Below, in pieces: positions 54,501-63,500 of a stretch of 64,000 nt of DNA (its first letter is position 1; the number at the start of each line of letters is the position of its first letter). Source of the DNA: JAZKAR01 sp040389065 (GTDB lineage Bacteria > Pseudomonadota > Gammaproteobacteria > Burkholderiales > Casimicrobiaceae). Below the pieces are notes generated by a model. The model saw only the letters and a program-made list of their open reading frames with translations, had not been told where the DNA came from and did no database searches. Position numbers and translations under genes: made by a program. The stretch lies in NCBI GenBank assembly GCA_040389065.1, contig JAZKAR010000005.1, positions 277,639-341,638 of the forward strand, in the 5' to 3' direction.

Positions 54501-57500
54501 TAGATCACGAGTAAGTTGTTCATCTAGTTCTTTGCGTTCTGCTGCATAACGCGCTTTCATTTGCTCTACAGATGCTCTTATTTCTTTCTCTGTTTCATTT
54601 ATAGAATCAGTCAGTGTAGTTAATTTCTTTTGCAGAGCTGCTTTTCGTTCACGTTTTTCTTCTTGCTCAATCAAGGTGTTCAGTTCTTCAAACTGAGCAT
54701 CTAACGCTGCTTTGCTTGCTTCACGCTCAATACGCTCAGTTTCACGTTGTTGAACATGCCCAGCCTCTAGGCGATCTAGCGCTGCACGGTTCTGCTCAGC
54801 ACGTGCTTTTTCTTCTGCCTGGCGCTGTTCAGCACGCTCGATTTCTTTTCTTTCTTCGGCTTCTAGCTGTATTCTTTGCGCTTCAATTCTGCTGGCCTGT
54901 TCTGCAGCTAACTCGCGCTCTAGCTCGACCATTTTTTCGGTGCGTGCTTGCTGTCTTGCTGCATGATCGGCTGCTGCCTGTTGAGCTTGCTGTTCTAGTT
55001 CACGAGTAAGTTGTTCATCTAGCTCTTTACGTTCTGCTGCGTAACGCGCTTTCATCTGCTCGGCTGATGCTCTTATTTCTTCCTCTGTTTCATTTACAGA
55101 ATCAGTCAGGGTAGTTAATTTCTTTTGCAGAGCTGCTTTTCGCTCACGTTTTTCTTCCTGCTCACTTAGGGTTTTTAGTTCTTCAAACTGGGCATCTAAC
55201 CTTGCTTTGTCTGCTTCACGCTTACGCTTTTCTTCCTGCTCAATCAAGGTGTTAAGTTCTTCAAACTGGGCATCTAATGCTGCTTTACTTGCTTCACGTT
55301 CAATACGCTCAGTTTCACGTTGTTGAACATGCCCAGCCTCTAGGCGATCTAGCGCTGCACGGTTCTGCTCAGCACGTGCTTTTTCTTCTGCCTGGCGCTG
55401 TTCAGCACGCTCGATTTCTTTTCTTTCTTCGGCTTCTAGCTGTATTCTTTGCGCTTCAATTCTGCTGGCCTGTTCTGCAGCTAACTCGCGCTCTAGCTCG
55501 ACCATTTTTTCGGTGCGTGCTTGCTGTCTTGCTGCATGATCGGCTGCTGCCTGTTGAGCTTGCTGTTCTAGTTCACGACTAAGTTGTTCATCTAGCTCTT
55601 TGCGTTCTGCTGCGTAACGCGCTTTCATTTGCTCTGCAGATGCTCTTATTTCTTTCTCTGTTTCATTTACAGAATCAGTCAGTGTGGTTAATTTCTTTTG
55701 CAGAGCTACTTTTCGTTCACGTTTTTCTTCTTGCTCAATCAAGGTTTTCAGTTCTTCAAACTGAGCATCTAATGCTGCTTTGCTTGTTTCACGTTCAATA
55801 CGCTCAGTTTCACGTTGTTGAACATGCTCAGCCTCTAGGCGATCTAGCGCTGCACGATTCTGCTCGGCACGCGCTTTTTCTTCTGCCTGGCGCTGCTCAG
55901 CACGCTCGATTTCATTTCTTTCTTCGGCTTCTAGCTGTATTCTTTGCGCTTCAATTCTGCTGGCCTGTTNNNNNNNNNNNNNNNNNNNNNNNNNNNNNNN
56001 NNNNNNNNNNNNNNNNNNNNNNNNNNNNNNNNNNNNNNNNNNNNNNNNNNNNNNNNNNNNNNNNNNNNNTTTCTCTGTTTCATTTACAGAATCAGTCAGT
56101 GTGGTTAATTTCTTTTGCAGAGCTGCTTTTCGTTCACGTTTTTCTTCTTGCTCAATCAAGGTGTTCAGTTCTTCAAACTGAGCATCTAATGCTGCTTTGC
56201 TTGCTTCACGTTCAATACGCTCAGTTTCTTGCTGTTGGGCATGCTCTGCTTCTAAGCGATCTAGAGATGCATGGTTCTGTTCGATACGTGCTTTTTCTTC
56301 TGCCTGGCGCTGCTCAACACGCTCGATTTCTTTTCTTTCTTCGGCTTCTAGCTGTATTCTTTGCGCTTCAATTCTGCTGGCCTGTTCTGCAGCTAACTCG
56401 CGCTCTAGCTCGACCATTTTTTCGGTGCGTGCTTGCTGTCTTGCTGCATGATCGGCTGCTGCCTGTTGAGCTTGCTGTTCTAGTTCACGACTAAGTTGTT
56501 CATCTAGCTCTTTGCGTTCTGCTGCGTAACGCGCTTTCATTTGCTCGGCTGATGCTTTTATTTCTTTATCTGTTTGGCTTACAGAATAAGACAGTGTGGT
56601 TACTCTTTCTTGAAGGGCTACTTTACGTTCACGCTTTTCTTCTTGCTCACTCAGTGTTTTAAGTTCTCCAAACCGAGCACCTAAAGCTGCTTCGCCTATT
56701 TCATGCTCAATACGCTCAGTTTCTTGCTGTTGAGCATGAGCTGCTATCTGATCATCTAATTGTAAAGGTTTGTCATCAAAGTAAGGCTCGGCTAGCTGTC
56801 TTTCTTGCTCTGAAAGAATAGACGGCTGCTGTTTAAAGTTTTCGTTATCATTACCAGTTAAATCAGAAATTTCTTCTTCACTTTCGTAACCTTCGGTGAG
56901 TGAAGACATTCTTCTAACAAGCACATTATTATTCTCAAAAGAAGAAGCGCGACTTGCCAAACTAAATGTTGAAGCTCTACTGTTATCTGCTGTTAACCCT
57001 GGATCACTTAGCTCTGACTCTATAGTATTGCTGCGTTCTAAAGGCTTATCTTTTAATTGTGTGTCTTTTGCTAAATCTCTTACTGCGGTTGATCCTTCTG
57101 TTTGAATAGATGATTCTGTTTCACTGATTTTATTTTCTACTCTGCCGCTTTCTGCATCACGCTCGTTATTTGCAGTTTGTCTTTCGCCGCCACTACTTGA
57201 CTCTTCTGAAGCTTTACTTGCACCCTCACTTGTTGCTACTCTTTCAACATTTGTACGTCTACTTGCACCAGCTCCTGGCAAATCGTTATTATCATCATCA
57301 GAATCACTACTACCATCATCGCTATCTTTAGTAGATTTGATATCGGGTGATTTTCTATTTAATAATTGTAATTTTTCTTTAAGCTCTTCTAATCTTTCTA
57401 TTGCTATTTTGATAGTATCATTATTTTCTAGCGCATTAGGAATAGCAGCTATTACTAAGCCATATAACTCTATTGCTAACTGTATATGATTTTCTTTATG

Positions 57501-60500
57501 AATGTCTAATGATTCATTATTAAGTTTATCTACAATTTCTATATACAGATTTTGTATATCTTCGAGTTGGCTTTGTATTTCTATTTCTTTAATATTATCA
57601 AGTTTTTTTAGCGCCTTTACAATATACTCAACTTGTTCTTGGAGATTTTCGTCTTGATTTTTATAGAGATAAGCTATTAATGCATAACATTCTGCTTGAA
57701 TCAGTATTATTTCATTTGTTCTTATACATTTATCTAAAAATTCACCAACTTCTTTTAAACTATTAATTGCTTCATTTATTTGGTTCGCCTCTATTGAGCC
57801 TAAGTTATCGCTTATCTCCTCTTTTACTGCTAGCATAGAATCTTTTTGCTCTTGAAATACAGCCTGTTTTTCTTGTATCGTATTTAATAATTCTTGTGCT
57901 GTACTTATCTCTTGAGTATTTTTCAAAAAGTTAGGTATATTATTTATTAGTGAGCTATATAGCTCTATTGCATAAAGAAGATTTCTCTCATCATCTAAAT
58001 CGACTTCTGAAACTTTTCTATTCGCTGTTGATATAAACTCCTCAAAATATACTTTAATTTCTTTTTCAACATTATTTTTTTGTACCGTATCATTATCTTC
58101 AATATTCAAAAGCTCATTAAATGCTTTTACAAAATACTCACCTGCTTTTGAAATATTGTCTTGAATACTACCATGTGCCATTAATGTATAACATGCTATT
58201 TTTAGATAGGTTACATTATCATTAATTTGCAAATCATTTACATTGTTTATTGCTTCATCTAAAACTCTAATTAACTTATCGTTATCAATTTCTTCCTCTT
58301 TTAAATAAGCTTTAAGAGCTGACATCAACGTTTCATACGTTGCATGAAGCTCTTTCGAAATATCATTTACCGTCTGGTTTTCATTTTCTGTTATATGACC
58401 CAATTGGCTTATAAATTCTAAATTTTGACTTATTCTAAGTAACGAAACATATTTTTCTACTGCTATTTGATACTCTTGTTCGTTGCTACTCAGTAAGTCT
58501 TGTATAGCAGATTGAGAAACCGTAATTTCTAACCTGGCACTATCAGCATTTACTTTATTAATACTTTCATTTATTTGCTGCAATAAATAATTGTGCATTA
58601 GCCCATAATCATCTACATCGCTTACGTGCTCAGATGTTATTTCTATACCTAATGCTTTTGCAATTTCTTGCAATTTACTTATATCACCATCACTTATTAT
58701 ATTTATATGTTGAAGTTCTGCTATATTTTGTTGAATAATTTCACGCGCAGATATTATCTCAGGCTCTGATAGCAAATCTAAACTTCTTAATGTTTCATAT
58801 GCCTCTTGTGCTTCGCGTAATAAACTTATTTGTTGTAAGCTATCTAAACCTTCTTCTTGTGACCCACTCTGTTGCAGATTTTTTTCAATTTCATCAATTT
58901 TATTTCTAGCTTCATCAGCTAATATCAAATCTCTTTCAGATATTTCGGCATTTGGTTGTGCAATTTTTCTGAAAGGTTTAATTTCATTTGCATCATCTTC
59001 AACAAATCTAACTGTTTTTTTCTTTTTTTCTTTTAATGTATCACGGGTTTGTAAGTTTACAATGTCAGCATCTACACCCGATATTTCTTGGTCTTTCGCT
59101 GCGATGGCATTATCATTTTCTGTTCGTTCATTATTTTTTTCATTAAGCTGCTTTTGCAACTCATCTTTTATCTCACTTTTTACTAGCGATGATGAGGATT
59201 GTGCTTGCCTTTGCCTTGCATCGAAAGAGTTGATGGATTTTTGAAGTGATCTAATTTCTTTTTCAATTTTACTCGATTTGGCTTCTAACTCGCTTCTTTG
59301 AGTTACTAGTGTATTTTTTTGCTCAGTTAATGCGTTTAGTTGTGCACTTGATTCTGCTGATAACTCAACTACTACTTTTCCTTTGCCTTTATCAGCACTA
59401 CTTTCAACAGAAACTTCTTCTGCTTCTCGTGCAACATCAACAGGAGCAACGGGATACTCGATTAAACCTATTATTCTTGCGGGGCGGTTTATTAGTTCTG
59501 CTTGTTCATCTTCATCTCTTGCATCTTCAACACGCGCTTGATAAGGGTTATGAGGGCGTACATTTTCAATATGCTCAGGCGCATCTTCAAATATATCTTC
59601 ATCTTCTTCACGCTCTTCTCTAGCAATAGCTTCTTCAGTTTTTGTAAATGCACCTGGTATTCTTGCCGCGATCTCTTCTGGCGTTAAATGACTTTCTGCA
59701 GTTGGAACATGCTCGCGTGCATCTTCAAATATTTCCTCTACTTCCTCTACAATTTCCTCTACTACTTCATCATCGATAAAGGCACCGGGTATTCTTGCTC
59801 CGATCTCCTCTGCGGTTAGCTCTGGCTCTTCTGGTTCTTGATCAAATTCTCTTCTATATGCTCCTGGCACTCGCTCACCTAGCTCGTCGGCAGTTAGCTC
59901 TGGTTCTTGATCAAACTCTCTTCTATATGCTCCTGGTACTCGTTCTGCTAGCTCTTCGGCAGTTAGTTCACGCTCTACTACCGCTTGATTTATTTCTTCA
60001 TGAAATTCTATTTCGTCTGCAATTGAAAATGTGCCTGGTAGTCTTCTATTTCTTATTTCTGGTGCTAAGGCATCTAAATCAGGCTCTATTGGCTCAGGCT
60101 CATGATCTACAGGTAAGGCAGGCAATTCTTCTAATTCTCTTGGCAATATAGCCGCAGCAGCACGCCTTTGCTCTGCTGTAAGTTCTGGAGGTAAACGATT
60201 TGGATCAAGATCTATTACCTCAGGCTCATTTTCATGATCTACAGGTAAGGCAATTTCTCTTGGTAATATAGCCTCAGCAGCAGCACGCCTTTGCTCTGCT
60301 GTAGGTTCAGGAGGCAAACGATTTGGATCAAGATCTATTGGCCTACTTTCAACTGGCGCGGCCTCTTCACTCGCTATATGACCAGTAGGCAAAGGTACAT
60401 TTTGTAATCTTTCTTGGCTCTGCACAGAAGTGGTAGGCTCCACTGGAGTTTCTGTAGGATCCATTGATTCTTGTGCAGAGGAAAGCATAGCTAGTTTTTT

Positions 60501-63500
60501 AGCTGCTCTTTCTTTTATTTTCTCTGCTTTTTCTTCTTCATTTTTTGCAATTTTTGCATTTTTTTCTGCTCTTCTTTTTGCCTTGTTGGAGAGCGGTGCC
60601 ACTCCGCCAAGCGCTTCTATTCCTTTTGAGGACTCAGCTTGAGCTTCTGTAATTTGCGTATGTTCACCAATAGCGCCTATAGGAAGCTCTGTTCCTAATG
60701 TAGCATCTCTTACTTCGGTAGCAGCTCTTAGCGAAGCAAGCATTTGATCTTGAGAAACTTCAGGTGCTGGCTGCTCTTCACTCAGCCCCTCTATGCCCTC
60801 AGCTGAACCTGCATGACTAGAAGCACCTGTTGACCTACCTGCACGTTGTGATGAATCACTTTTGTTTGCTCTGGATTCAGCTTGTTCTCTTAGTGCTCTC
60901 CATCTCTGCGCAGACTTATCTGATTTATTACTTGATGATTCTTCTGAACCTGAGTTTTCCTTTGAACCTGTAGTATCTTTTTCAGGTTTTTTGCTAGCTA
61001 TTCCTTCTAATAAATTGGTTTCGAGGCCAGGTCTTATCTGACGCGGTTGGGGAGAAAGAGGAGAAAGAGTAGAAAAAATAATACGGCCTTCCGCGCTCCT
61101 TGCATGCCTAGGTGGAAGTGGATCATTTGAGTTACGTGTCTGTGCCCGTGGTCTTCTATTACGTTGCTGAGGAAAAATGTCAAAGGAAGACGTGCTTCCC
61201 GCTTGCGTAGGTAGAGGTCTGAATGGAGAAGCGGGTAGAGATGGTGGTGTTTCTACAAATGAAGATGCCTGGCGCCTTGGTCTGCTTGATACATGACGTG
61301 TTCTATTTGATGCTAAAGACGGCGTCGCTATGAAGCTTGATGGACTAGAACCTTCTCTTCTTGCCCCTTGTGGCCTTTGTACTGCCCTTGGCGGCAATGG
61401 AAGCTGACCGTAAGGCCCATCATTCCTTGATGGATTCAGCATTATGCCTGCCCGAAGCGCTTCTTGACTATTTTGTGGTAGCCGACTAGATTGACTATCA
61501 GAATGGCTATCTAAAGCTGATGAGGGCGTTTGCCTTGCTGGGGGAGTAGGTACGTAACGCGCCCCACTGGATGCCCTTGAATAATCACGCAAATAACCTG
61601 AGGGGTTTTTTCCTGTTATTTGTTTTGTACGACTTGGTGGCGCTGAAGGAACAAGTGCATCAAGCGAATATGACCCCATTAATGCAGGCGTTGGTTTAGC
61701 CCGAGAGGTTGCCGCCTCACCCGAACGTAAGCTTTCATCACTACTGTTAGAAGAGCCTGCTATTATACCTCTTGCGAAAGGGCCATCATCACGCGTAGGA
61801 TTTAACGGGCTTGTTGTACCTCTATCATGGCGTGATGGTCTTCTTCTTGATACATGGCTTGCTGTGCCAGGTAGCGGTGAATAGATTACTGTAGTAGGGC
61901 TTTCTCTTCCTGACCCTTGCTCTCTTTGTCCTAAACTTGGTTGTGATAATGGAAGATCAAACCCTTCTATTGCAGTAGGTTCACCTGACCGTGATGATGG
62001 TGTTGCACGTAACCTTGAACGAGGGTATTCGCGCACAGGCTCTGGTCTTGATGGGACTAGAGAATAAGAGCTACTGCTACGCTGCGGTCTTTCGCTTCTA
62101 AAACCTCTATTTGATCTGCTACTTGCATGTTCGTTATCACTAGAGTTGTAATCATCATAAGTATCAGTTGGTGCAGCGGGTGCTGAGAAATCTATATCTG
62201 GCTCTACTGCTTCAGTATCATCAGCATCTACTCTACCTCTGCTGCGCCTACCTAATAAGCTGCCTTCTCTGCTATCTTGATAGGAATAGTGCCCAGTGCT
62301 TACTGGAGTTCCCGTATCACGAATAGTAGTAGGCGGTTGTAACCAAGTACCATCAAAACCAGAAAACTCATCCCCAACTACATCTTCCCCTTCAGTTGCA
62401 CGATCATCTCTAGGCATAAAGCCCGAGCTTTCTGCTTCGAATTCACTGCCACCCTCTACTCTTGCCCGTGTTCCTAATGGTGGAGATGGTGCATCATATA
62501 AACTAAAATCAACATCTACTGGTAATCCAATTCGCCCGTCATCAGGCCTCTCTTCAAAATGAGGAATATAAGGAGATCGGATGTGGCTACCATCTCTAGC
62601 AGACTCCCCAGTAGCAATGCTTTCCTCATCATCTAATTCACTATAGTCATCACGAATTTCAGCACCAACATGTGGCCTTAATTCATTAAAAAATCGCTCA
62701 ATAGCGTCTCTCATCACATCTAGATGCGCTTGAGTAAATACACCTTGTATTCTCCGCGCCCGACTTTCGCCAATGGCAGTATTGTCTCTTAAATCATTTA
62801 GTATATCGCTTAAGGGTGCATCAACTCCGGGGTGTGTATTCTGATGATTAATTTCTTGCGTAATAAGAATATCTAAATCTTTTTGACTTAAATAATCCCA
62901 ACTTTTACGAAGCTTATCTAAATTATCACCTGCCCCTTTATTTACACTTTCTAACCAACGCCTATTTGTAGTCAGTAATTCACGTATTCTCGCACCTCGA
63001 ATACGTTTAGCTGACTCTTCAATTGCATTTTCACGTGCAGTATCGTAGGGCAAAGTTGCAGGTTGCCAATTAGCATCACCACCACGATGATTAGTAATAA
63101 GCTCTTGTTGCCCTACAAGCGCCTCTGCAAAACTTTGTGCTAAGCGGTTTTCTTCATCATCCCATAATTGTTGCCAATTAACATTAGAAGTACTTTGTAT
63201 TAATTGTGTACGCAGATTCGTTGTAATCTGGTTTCTACGGCCTCTGGAAGTATCTTGACTCTTATAATGATACATTTCTGTACCTTCGCGATTATCAGGA
63301 TAAAACCCACTTAAATATTCACCTTCACGCGCTTTCCACTCTTTGATATCTCGCCCTAATTTGCGCATTTCCATCATGAAGCTTGCCCAGGCTTCAGCTG
63401 TTACTTTCTCTAGTTTAGATTCTGCTTCTTTAATTAATGTTTCTAAGTCTTTTTCTGAATCGACACCAAAAGGAAACTTACCTCCTTCAAATGCAATTTT

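Noticed and set aside
55640..56494. Long plus-strand open frame (284 codons) across the N gap
   Set aside because: It is the antisense shadow of the coiled-coil repeat and is open only because that repeat avoids certain codons. Its peptide is Leu/His-rich low complexity and repeats with the same 495-bp period.
61668..61683. Opposite-orientation half copy of the palindromic element (ATTAATGGGGTCA on the minus strand)
   Set aside because: Thirteen bases match but in another phase and orientation, without the second arm. It could be a relic or coincidence, so it was not counted.
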